A stretch of DNA of 64,000 nt from Ascochyta rabiei (taxonomy: Eukaryota; Ascomycota; Dothideomycetes; Pleosporales; Didymellaceae), in NCBI RefSeq assembly GCF_004011695.2, contig NC_082409.1:2232001-2296000 (forward strand), read 5' to 3'. Positions 34,922 to 47,600 of this stretch are shown here, piece after piece. Below the pieces are notes generated by a model. The model was not told the DNA's origin. It did no database searches and saw nothing but the letters and a program-made list of their open reading frames with translations. The stretch's first letter is position 1, and each line of letters begins with the position of its first letter. A program made the translations under genes and the position numbers.

Positions 34922-37900
34922 TGTTAAATGAAAGGTATTAGAGAAATGGGTTAGGCGATATACCTGCCAAGAAACTGTAGAGGAGCCCCTACCAGAACCT
35001 AGATAAGACAAAAATCACTCTTATATAGAACAACAACAGAACATTTATACCTTATTATTAACTTATTACTATTACTATCTAATCTAACAATTAAGAGTCT
35101 TACTGCTGCTACAATAAGCGCTAATAACAAGCAAAATAGCAACTAGCCAAAGCTAGAGGGACGCAACAGTCATTCTTACCAACTTAAGTAACTAGGTCTC
35201 CTAGTACTGCTAACTTAAGATTAAGTGCTAATTTTAAGATACATAGCTACTAGTAGACCCTAAAGGGGTGCAACTCTAACGCATACAACTAAAGGCGCTA
35301 CTACCTCTAGAAATTATGTAATATAAACTAGCAATAAGTATAAGTAACACCTTAACTATATTATTACAGACTATCTAAGTAGGTTGAAACAGAGCTTGTA
35401 GAACAACACATAAAGTAACAGATATATTAACAACTATGCTGTAAACACCTATAATTCTAATATAGGTATTAGACCTCTTAGAAAAGGGATAAGAGGTATA
35501 TAAAGAAGATTATAAAGACTATAAGCTTTACCGTAAGTTATATAAGATACTTAAGAAAGACTATTAAGATAAGAAAAGGAAAATATTAGGAACTATTAAG
35601 CATATTCTTATAATAGTAACACTATATCTGCAGCTAAGCTGCTGTGTAGAAAATAGAACGCTGCATAAATAGATAACTGCCCTCAAAGACACTATTAGAG
35701 TAGATGTAGACAAAGAACAGGCGTAAGTACAAAAAAGATACTATGCCGCACTTAGACTAATACAAATAACTACAAATTAGGAGATATAGCTAAGTAAATA
35801 CAATTAGGCAGTAAATAAAGCTTAGACCCTTAAGGTGGCTAAGGTTATACAAACATAAGCTGTTATTAATAATTTTCTAGGCTCTGTATCTAAGATAGCA
35901 TTAACCTAGACTACAGCGTTCTAAGGGCTAGGATATAATAAGAAAGCTATAAATAAGAAAAGAATAATAAAACTCTTCTATGATTATATAAGCCTTTAAC
36001 ATCTACTAAGAAGGAAGCCTAAGAGCGCCTTTATAGTAGGAGAGGTATTATACGCAGTAAGTAGTAAATCTAACTTAAACCTATAAAGGGACGCCTTTAG
36101 TAGAGAACTAAGAGCGCTATCTAATAACTATTATTAAGGCTAGAGAAACCCTAGGCAACATGAAAGAAAGATAGATAGCTAAAGTGCCAGAACTAAGCAG
36201 TTTCTAGAGAGGAATACAGTAAGATCTAAAGACATATATCCTACCTATAAACAGCGTTATAATATATCTAATTACTACTACGTAAATACAGGTAAGGCAC
36301 CTAAGTAGTTTAAGCTAAATAGAGGTGTTGTAAAACTAGTATAGTATAAGCTTAAATATAACAGTAACTTATAAAAGAGAATACAGGCAATGTCTTAAGG
36401 GACTAAGTAACTGCAAATAACAACAGTGTCTTAATTAATTACTCTACACATTAAGACGTCTTATACACTAGACAATATTTTTAAGTTACTAGATAGCTAA
36501 GAAATTATTTAGGTTAATAAAGATAGTATAAAAGCAGTATATAGCAGAAGTAATTAAGGATATCTATTAAAGGAGGTATTTCTCCTAGATTCTAGCTTAA
36601 CTACGCATATCTATAATAACCTCTTAAGACTTAGAGACGTACGCTAGCTAGCAATAGGAGACTATATCTAGACTAGGAACTCTAAGGTCTAGATATAAGG
36701 ATATAGTACTGTTAATATATTAGCAGAGGGATCTTAAGGCAAATAAGTACTACGCTTAGACAATGTTGCGTAGTGCCTAGATTTCCTCTGCAACCTAGTA
36801 TTATTTAGGCTACTCTAAAGATAAGAAATATAGTAGGATAACTAAGAAGATCTAACAACGCTACGTTTAAGAAACAGCAACATTATAGCTATCTTAACAG
36901 AAAGCTTTAGATAGTAGGTTATTAAATAACTAAATATAGCTATAGCAGCACTCTATATACATATAAATTATAATAGAAGATTACTATAGAGAGCAACAGC
37001 AATAATGTGGCATAAGAGGCTTAGACATCTAGTACTATCTGCAATTAAGTACCTTATGTATTAATCTAAGGGGGTAAAGATTAAAGATATTATAATAGTA
37101 TAATATAAAATATATTAATAATTAAAGTTAAAACGTAAAATATAAAGAACCCTTTAATTAAATAACAAAGGCCTAGGCAAACAAATAGCTATAGACTTCT
37201 ATAAATATAGAGCAGGAAGCTTTAATAAGGAAAAGAGTTAAATACTTATTACCTACTAACACTCTTAGGACGTGTAGGACTTCTACTTTAAGGACAACAG
37301 GCCTGTAAGATCTTTTATCTGTTTATCCAGGATCTTTGTCTAAATCTTAAAGAAACAGTTTTTATTATAGTTAAGGTAATTAAGACAGACAACAAAATTA
37401 TTATAGTTAAACTAGAGGTTAAGAGATAGTGCACGTTCCTCTTAATAAGAATTAAGCCTTCTACTCTAGACACATAAGCTTAAAATAGAGGAGATAAAAA
37501 CTTAGAGGGTATAATAAAAGTAAAGGTACGTATAATCTAACTAGACGCAAATCTACTATTAGAACTCTGGCTAGAAATTACTAGAGCAGCAGTATACCTA
37601 TACAATTAGACACTAAATTATCTAAATAAGTAGAGATTACTATATAAAATATTCTTTACACGTATAGCTGCTATAAATAGCATAGTTACTAGACTATAAA
37701 AACTAAACTAAGCTTACTTAAGAGCATACAGATGCAAAGCATTTGCTATAACTAATAACACCTATTAAGGAAAATTAAGGCTACAAAGACTAGACCTAAA
37801 GGTATAGATTAGATACTTAGTAGGATATTAGACCACCAACATATACTAAATCTAGGTCCTTTTAATAGCTAGAGTAATTAGTACTAGTAATGTAGTGTTT

Positions 37901-40193
37901 AATAAAGAAATAATATTTAATAGTAAAATAAAAGATATTATAGATAACCTTATGCACAATAGATTAAAGAAGAGTACAAATTAGATTAGTATAGTTAAAC
38001 TCCTAGCTATATAAAGCTATATTTCTAAAACTAAAACGTTCTATAAGAACAAGACAACGTAGGAGAACACTCTGCGTGCTAAACAACCCTAATATTACTA
38101 AGGCAGGAAGATTATAGAGGCATACCTAACGCCTCTACTAACTCCTCTACTAGCAGTATTCCTACCTAAATAGATAAGCTATAATAAGACAACAGACTAA
38201 CTTAAATAAGACTAAGAAACGTCTATAACAACGCTGTAGGCAGCTGCATTTATAGCAGGCACTAAGGCAGGACACTGTAGTTAATATAAAAAAAAACCTT
38301 TAAACAAAGCTCTATTAAAAAGGATAATAGCAAAGGGAATTAAACTATATTAGAACAAACTTCTACTGTTACCTAAAGCATACTTAAAGCTAAACAAGTA
38401 ACCTTTCTATAAGATATATAAATAAGCAGAAAACAAACACCTATAAAGCTACAAACAAATAGAGTTATAGACTAAAGCTCTAGCAGGTCTAGTTTAGAAG
38501 TTTAGATAATAAATACTTAACTGTATGTAGGTCTATATATATAAGTTTAACAAACACTACTAACTTAATAAGTGTAAAGTAAGGCTTATAGTTAGAAAAG
38601 ATTAATAATATAATATTATATTATAAGACAAGTATACAGTAACACTTAAAGGCTAATTACTTTAAATACTAACAGTAATTACTATAAAATATAATTCTAA
38701 ACTAAAATAACAGGATGTTATAAATGTATTTGTCTAAATAGCTATTAACTGCAAAATATATATAAGGATGCTAAGAGGATACTAGAAGACAGGCACCTTA
38801 CTAAAGGTATAGAAAGCCCTATGCAGACTCTCTATCTCCCCTCTACTATAGTAGAAGGAATTTACAGCAATATTAGCTAGAATTAGATTTAAATAAGTGC
38901 TATAAGAGCTATGCTGTATAATTAAGAATAGAATAATTATCTTCTTCTATATAGATAATATTATAATTACGTACTACCTAAAGCACAAATAAGAGGCAGA
39001 TAATGCTATTAAACAAATATAGGAATAGTACCTATGCACTAGAGGAGACAACCTTTAATAGTTCCTTAGTGTAGAAGTCTAATATAATAGACAGTAATAG
39101 ACAATTTAATTGTTATAAGCCGCATATAATAGTAAGATTAGTTAATTAGTACCTAGATAGGACATAAGGCACCATACGCTAATATCTAGAATTAAACTTA
39201 AGCCTAGGAATAGTCTAGCTAAACTACTAGAGATTAATTAATATTAGTAAAAGATTACATCCCTGTTTTTTGCAGCAGTAACTACTTAGCCTAATATAGT
39301 GTTTGCTACGTCGCAACTTACATGCTTTCTAGTTAACCTAAGTAATAAACACTAAGACGCTGCCAACTAAGTGCTTCTGTACCTATAGAAGACAAGAAAT
39401 CTATTACTTAACTTTAGATAGGGTAAAGGACTTAAAGTTATAAGTAACGCATTATTTAATAATAACACTATAGACTAAAAGAGTTCCTAAGGATACGCTA
39501 TTAAGCTACTTAGAGGACTTATTACCTAGAGAGCGAATAAACCAGATACTGTTACAACGTTAACTACTAAGGCTAAGCTCCTAGCACTGTCTTTAGTAGC
39601 TAAGGAAGTGATATTTACCTCTTAACTATTAAAAGAGCTTTAGGTAACCCTAAGCAATCTAACAATAAAAATTAAATATAATAATATGCAGATAATTTAT
39701 CTAGTTACTGCAGATATTACTAAGATATAAACTAAGCTTTAGTATGTTAATATACATAACTACTAGTTATAATAAGAAGTTAACTATAAAATAATTAAGG
39801 TAGAATATACCCTATCTAATAATATAATTATAGATAGATTTACAATGTTGTTGCTAATTAGCAAATAGGCCAGCTTTCTTAATTAGTTAGGACTTGTTGA
39901 GGGCTAGAAGGGTACAATAAGGGATATCCTGCTTAAGAAGATGCAAGAGCAACTAGAGGACCTTACGTTAAAGAGTTAATTAACTAGTCTACACAGCTTG
40001 TAATAGGATTCTAAGCTAAGGGATGTGTTAAATAAAAGGTATTAGAGAAATAGGTTAGGCAATATACCTGCTAAGAAACCGTGCAGGGGCCCCCACTAGA
40101 ACCTAGATAAGACGAAAATCACTCTCACATAGAACAACAAGAGAACATTAATACATCATCATCAACTTATTACTATTACCATCCAATCTGACA
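34922..40193 (+). mobile_element. Copia-2, full-length, inserted in gypsy-2
   Basis: This 5272 bp element has 168 bp LTRs at 34922-35089 and 40026-40193 (TGTTAAAT...CTAACA/CTGACA) and TSD TAAAG at 34917-34921 and 40194-40198. ATTAAGAGTCTTAC follows the 5' LTR directly (35090-35103). The integrase domain lies near 37013 (HKRLRHLVLSAIKYLMY) and RT near 38920 (NRIIIFFYIDNIIITYY, replacing YVDD). RNase H lies at about 39540-39680. It is RIP-mutated throughout with many TAA/TAG, so it is non-autonomous. The gypsy-2 reading frame resumes on both sides. Confidence 0.92.
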
Positions 40194-43100
40194 TAAAGCC
40201 TAAGAACGACTTTACACCAGTAATGGTGGTAGGAGAGGTCTGATTTCTTAGGGCTTGTACTTTCTTAGGATCTAATTCAATTCCTTTGTTAGTTAGGACT
40301 TAACCTAGGTATTTAGTACAAGTAACGTGGAACTTGCTTTTCTTAATGTCCACTTGTAGTCTAGCTAATTAGAGACGTTCTAATACTAGTTTAACGTGGC
40401 GCTTATGTGCAGCTAGGTCTTTATAGTAGATAAGGATGTTATCTAGGTACGCAATACAGAAGTTGTTAAGGTATTTAATAAGAACGTTATTTATATATTG
40501 TTAGTACGTAGCTAGTCTATTTCATAATCTAAATAGTAGAACCTTACACTTGTGACTGCTGTAACAGGTACAAAACATAGTAAACTTTTCTAACGCAGGG
40601 TCTATACAAATACTATTAAAGGCGTACTAGATATTAAACTTAGTAAGGATCTTAGCTTTTAAAGGTTAAATAAGTAGCTTATCTATGCGCGGTATTAGAT
40701 GGGAGTCTTTCCTAGTAAGAGCGTTAAGTTTGCGATAGTTAACGCAAATGCGCAGGCTCCTATTTACCTTATAAATACAGAGTATTAGCAACGCAAAAGG
40801 GCTCTGCCTGTGTTTAATCTAAATATATTTAAGTTAATCTCACACAAACCTCTTAGCAGCCTTAAGTGCTTAAAGATTTTGCTTATACAGGGGCAAGTAG
40901 GAATATAGTAATTATCCTTCTAAGATAATTTTATAGTCATAAGGGTAGTGTTTTAGAAGGGTTTTAGACTCTATTTTGCTAAAGACATTAGCATATTAGC
41001 CGTATTTCTCTAGCAATTGCTCTCCTAGGAGGTAGGCGTTTTCTAGATTATCTAGGTTAAGACAGTTATAAATAAGGCAGTTAATCCTATATAGACTAGT
41101 AGTTAAGAATTTATTCTGTAGTTTTATTATAGAAAAGTAAAAGGAGTTTGTAGAAATTATAAAAATATTTGCAGCTTAGGCTAGAAGTAAATCAGCGGTC
41201 TTTTAGTTCTAGGCTAATGTTAAGGTTTAAGATTTTAGTAATTATAAATTTCTCTACTCTAAACGATAGAATAGTTAAAGCTTTAGCTCTAATAATAATC
41301 CTCTATATATTATAAGTAATCCCTGCGTTATATGTCCTATAAGACGTAGGCTTAAGGTGCAGGGTAGTTAAGGGTTATTAATAATATAGGGGCAGGGTTA
41401 TTTAACTAAGGATACTTTACTAGCTATATAAGCTAAATCTGTTATGTATTAAGCTAGAGCTTAAAACGTTTTATCTATTTAATACTAATAATACAATCCT
41501 AAGATCCTAGGTTAATAATTATAAAGGGGCAGTTACAGATCTTACGCTTATTAATTATTAGATGTAACTATATATACTAGTTTACTAGGGTTGTAATTTA
41601 GTCTTAGAATCCTTTAACAGTGATCTTAAAGGGTAGCTTTTAGATAGGAGTCCTAAGCGCTAAAGAGACTAAAGAAGCAATTTTAGAGTCTAGGAATAAA
41701 AATCCTTAGGCACTAGTGTTGACTAAGGAGTTAAGTTGTACGCCTAGACCTTAGTTTAATAGAATAGAAGAAACAAGAAAACAGGGTCTACAAAATAAAT
41801 AAGATAAGCAGAGGTTAGATAGGTTATATGAATTTAGGCCTAGGTAAGGTTATCCTCTTAGGTAAAACTGTTTCTCTTAGGTATTAGGTCCTCTTTAAAG
41901 TCTTCTTTAGCATTAACCTAATCTTTAGTATCTACTTAGATTTCTTAAATCTAAGGACTAGTGCAACCTTTTGCAAAATAACCTGCCTTGCTACAGTTGT
42001 AACAGTTGCCTAGAGTTAGCTCTCGTATAGGTGTGGCTTAGGGGGTAGTCCTAGGTGGAGGTAGAGTGGATGTTAAAGGCTTCTAAATGCTAGGGGTAGG
42101 TTAGTTTAGAAGTAGGTTGTTAGAACAAGGCTAAATATTAACTGTTTAGGGTTAGGTCTAAGTTAGGATAGTGTTAGGTAGGGTATAGATAGGGTTCTGT
42201 TTTCTTTCTATATTATACGCAGTTAAGTGTTCTACTATAAGTTTAAATAAGTTATTCTACTATCTTTTAAATCCTAGATTTAGACTTTAGAGGGCTAGAG
42301 TAATCTTTGTCTACAGGTAGTAAAACTATTCTAACTTAGGTACTTGTCCCTTAACAGCAGAACTTAGGAATTATGCTTTAAAAGTTAGTAATGTATTATC
42401 CTTTCCTATTTATAGGCATATAAAAACAGCCTAACTCTTAGCTTTCTCATTTCCTATAATAGAATAAGAGTAGAGAAGTATAATTATTTCCTTAGTGTTC
42501 TAAAAACTATCTAAGTTATAAGACAAGTATTAGGGCTTAAGGTATTCCTTAGTAAGCCTAGAAGTGTATCCCTATACTAGAGCTATACAGGCTCTCTCTA
42601 TAGGATAGTAATCTAAATTAATATTAAGTTAGTTGCAAATTAAGGCTTGCTACTGTTTAAAGGTAGGTTATTTGCCACTACTTAATTTGTTAATAGTTAG
42701 AGTTTGTTTACTAAGCCTAGGGGTATAGGCAGGGCTTAGAGAACTAAATTTCTAAATTTGTTAGGGGGACTTAGTAGTAGGCACGGGATTATCTTTGTGT
42801 AGAGAGGTTCGTGCTTAAAGCCTAGCTATTTTAGACTGTAGTTAGTCTATCCCCGTACGCAGATTGTCCTAATCTAAGTCCTTATCTAACTTACTTTTAG
42901 TAAGTAGTTTATTAACTAATCCTTTAGAAGGCATAGTTACCTAAATCCTAGTAGGTCTTCTAATAGATTTATTTAAACTACAGTTTGTAGTGCCTAATTT
43001 TAGTAATAATCTAATTTAGGTAGGTTCTTAATAATTTCTAAGTATTTATCTTAGCGCAATCTAACGCAGCTTATTCTTACAGTAATCCTAGAGCAGTAAG

Positions 43101-44634
43101 TTGCAGGAAATTCTAAACCTAAAGACTTTAGTTGCTAGAAGGTCCCTAGAATCCTAACTGTTGTATTAAACAATAATTAGGTCTTAGTTTTAGTTTGTAA
43201 CTATAAGGGATCTAAATTTAGAGGTACTTAAAATAATTAAACAACTTTGCAATATTATTTAGAGGCTATTACTAGCTAGGACATGTTTTTAAGTATAATA
43301 TAATAACGCAGGATAATAGAAGTCTTTAATAGATGTAGGTAACCGCTAAAAGGTGTATAGGAGCACTAGAATAGTTTACACAGAGAATTGTTCTATTCTT
43401 ATAGGTCTTATAGAAAAGAATACTTAAAAAGTAACTCTCTATGCCTGTTTGATTTGATTTGATTTGATTTGATTTATAAGCTCAACGTCCTGTGTGAGTC
43501 TAAGACTATATAAGACGAGAGCAGATAAGCTACTCTAGTAATTTAAGGAGCGTGGTTGTAAAAGGAGATAGTAAATGTGGGTTCAGAGTCCTGTAGTAAG
43601 AGCCTATGCTCTAGGGGGTTAACAGCATTTTTTAGGTGTCTGTTGTTTATTATAGGTACCACTTGCAGGTGCCTATTCTAGTGTCTGAAATAAAAGCTAG
43701 AGTAGCTAGAATTCCCTAGGTTGTGTGCAGTGGTAGTTATATTAAGAGTTGTTGTCCTTGTAGGCTATCCTACATTCTTTATCTTACTTGTTTATATTCT
43801 TTATAGGTAAGTAGGAGGTGTTATGTTGTTTATATGTAGCTATAGATATATCTGTTACTATCTACCTTCTATATGTTGTAGAGGTATGCTTTATTATAAC
43901 CATGTCCTAGTTTTAGTTAGTAGTAGGCACTTACTATCTCTTATTTGGTATTTTTAGGTAGTTTTATCCTGTTTATTAGTCCTAGCTAGTATTTTGCTGC
44001 GTAGGTGTCTGTTTTCCTTAGGATTACTTTAGCTTTGTAGGTAACTAGTTAATAATCCTATTTGTCTGTTATAATAGCCTTTACTTAAATCCTAGTTATA
44101 GTAATGCTTGTAGCGTTAGAGGTAGGCCTCTTTTTTGTTGCTTCTTTTGCTAGAAGGTCTGCTTTCTCGTTTCCTGCAATGTCTTAGTAGCTAGAGGTCT
44201 ATTTAAGGCTTATTTTAGCTCCTTTACCTTTAATAGTTTTAGCTGCCTTTATACAGCGTATTTGCTAAGCCTGTCTAGGCTTGTTTAAGGGGGTTTTTAG
44301 TCTTGAGATAGCTGCTTAGTTATCTGTAAAGACTTAGATGTCTTGTCCTGTAGTAGCTATAGTAGCTGCAATTTTAAAGTCTCTTATTATTCCCTTTAGT
44401 TCTCTGTTGTATACAATTTGGCCTTTGCTAATATTATAGTTTGTAGTGTAGATTTCCTTAGGCTCTTGTTTGTAGTTAAGGACTGTAATTCCTACTTCTA
44501 TCCCTAGGCCTCCCTCTACGGAAGATGTGTCTGTGTAGATAGCTAGGATATTACTTCCTACTTTTTATAGCATCTATGTTTTATATGCTTTTACTTCTTC
44601 TTCTTTTAGTAGTCTTAAGATTTTAGTGTAGTAT

Positions 44635-47600
44635 TGTCAGATAACTAACCTTGCGGAACCAAGTTAGGGGGTTTGGGGTTAACCTTGGTTAACTCAGGGG
44701 CTAGCGGCACACACACATAAAATGAGCCATTAAGACAGATAATTATTAATTAATTACCTTTATTATTATCTTTGCACATTAAGCATATTATCTAACAATT
44801 AAGAGTCTTACTAACACTACTAAAATACCCTATTAATATATTGCTATTAACTATGCGTAATTTAATAATAATTCTCATAGATTACACAACCTACACACCT
44901 TAGTTATATAAACTACAGACCTGCTGCGCCTCTCTAGACGTATAGGAGAAGATAGACCTAAACTAGACTATCCCTCTAAGGACTAAGCCATAAGTACCTA
45001 ACGCCTTAGACATTACTAACTATAAGAGGAGGCCAGCCCTTAGTAATAATAAACAAGGAAACCCTTAGCTTCTAGAAATCCTATCTAAACTATCAGCTAA
45101 CAGCCTAAAGGCATAGAAGGAAGATAATAACTATTAGAAGAGCTGCCTTAAATCCTATAAGATAGCGGATAGAGACTACTATAAGGAACAAACTAACCTA
45201 GACAAGGTAGTAATATTTATCTAAAGCTTAGTATTACCTTACCTTATAAAGAACTGCTGATAACTAGGTAAATTAATTTAAACATAGCTTATTAGCCTTA
45301 AATATATAGTTAGTATTAATACTAAAGAAGAGCAATTACGCGCACGCTACTAATACCAAGCAGCCCTTAAACTAATAAGTTAACCTAGGAGCTAGGATAC
45401 CTAGCTCCTTAAGTATAATTATGCTGTAACTAACGCTGAAATAGAGGGTGTTACTAAAATATACAATATATAAGATACTGTCTAAGACTTCTTAGATTTA
45501 GTAATAAAAATAGCGCTAACCTAGGTAATAATATTCTAGGACTATAGTAGACAAGAACAAAACATAACTTATAAAGAAATAATAAAACGCTTCTAAGAGC
45601 ATATAAGCAAGTACTACCCTAAGGGGAGATAGTAATAAGGCGCCTTTGCTGCAGGGAACAACTTAACTCTTACTACTAGTAGTAAATCTACCCTAGATAC
45701 TAACAGGGACGCCTTTTATGTTGTTAAAGACGTATTATCCACTCCTATTACATAGGGGAGTTAGGGAAGACCTTATTAAAAACAGAATATTAGTTAAATA
45801 ACTACATCTAAGCAGTCCCTAAGAGGGGACATAGTAGCAGCTAGAGGAGCAAAATGCCCTGCTTGTAGACAACGCTATAGACTAGAAGATTGCTACTACG
45901 TCTACAAAGATAAAGCACTAGAATAGTTTACCCTATATAATAGAATTGCTAAGATAGTACAATTTAGGATAGAACAAAATGCTAACCTTTAAGATTAGGT
46001 TAGATCTGCAAAACAAGCTTGTACTAAGATACTAGCTATTAAGACATCCTTAACACTAGAGGCACCTTTAGGATAACTATAGAGATAGAAGATATTAATA
46101 ATTAATATAAGTCTAGTTAAAGAATTGTACAATATAGAGCTACTAAGCTACCCTCTTAGGAACTCCTTTATCCTTAACTTAGGATTAATAATCTATATTA
46201 TAAACAACAAGGACTAAATATAAGACCTTACTCTACCTACATTAAACAACTACCTATAGGCAGGAAACTCCTAGGTATAGATATAGGGATATAGCACTGT
46301 CTATCTCTATCTATTAAATATAAGCTAACTAACTACTCTTAAACTACACAACGTAGCATAGTGCCTAGACATACTTTGCAACCTTGTCTCTTTCTAACAA
46401 CTACGTTAACAGGGCATCTAGTAGGACACAAAAGAAGATCTAACTTAGCTTAGACAAGTAGATAACACAGCTATTATATCCTTAGATAAACAATATAGAT
46501 AATAGGTACTTAGGGAACAGCTATAGGTAGCATTTGCAATACAATTAACACAAGGCTAAACACCTAAGACTGCTACTACTCTGCTATAGCACAAGCAAAT
46601 AGGGCACCCTAGAGCTACTACTATTAAACACATTATCTAACAATCTTAGGGGGTAAGAGTTAGGGGTATTACTACAGTCTAATGTAATGCTTACAGATAA
46701 GCTAAGACTAAGAGGTAAATTAGTTAAACACTACAAATAAGCAATAAAGGACTAGGAGAATGTATAGCAATTAACTTCTACTTATATAAAGAAGGAAGCT
46801 TTACTAAAGAGAAGAGCTAATTACTTATTCTTAACAGGCAATCTAGCTTCCTCTAGGACTTCTATTTTAAAGATAATTAACTAAGAAAGATAATTATCTA
46901 CTTCCTAGACTCTCTTACACAATTCCTGTTAAAAAAATATAAAACTAGGTTAAGGTAATTAAGTGTAATAGTAAAAGTACTATAATAAAACTAGAAGTAT
47001 TAAGATAGTGCGCTGCATAATTAATTAGGCTTAAGACTTCTGCACTAGACACCTAAGCACAGAATAGAGGTGCTAAATGCTTAGGGGGTGTAATAAAAGA
47101 TAAGGCACGCACTATAAGATTAGACGCAAACCTACTATAGGAAATGTAGCTAGAGATTATAAGGGCAGCAGTGTACCTACACAATTAAACACTAAGGTTA
47201 TTAAATAACTAGAAAATACCCTATAATATGTTCTTTACCTATACAGCTTAACTAGCTAGCCTAAATATATAAAGTAGGAAACTAAACTAGGCACATCTAA
47301 AAGTATATAGATATAAAGCCTTTACTCTTATAAGTAACACCCTTTAAGGAAAATTATAACTCTAGTAACTAGACCTAAGAGTATAGGTAGGATACCTAGT
47401 AGGATACTAATCCTTAAACATATATTAGATATAGATTCTAACCTTAGTAAAAGTTATTAGTATAAGAGACGTAATCATTAATAAGGATACTGTCTTTAGC
47501 AGCCAGACTTAGGACCTAATAGACAACCTTATGCACAGCACTCTTAAAGAGATAGCAACATAGACAAGAAGAGTAGAGCTTCTGCCCCTACTCTAAAATA

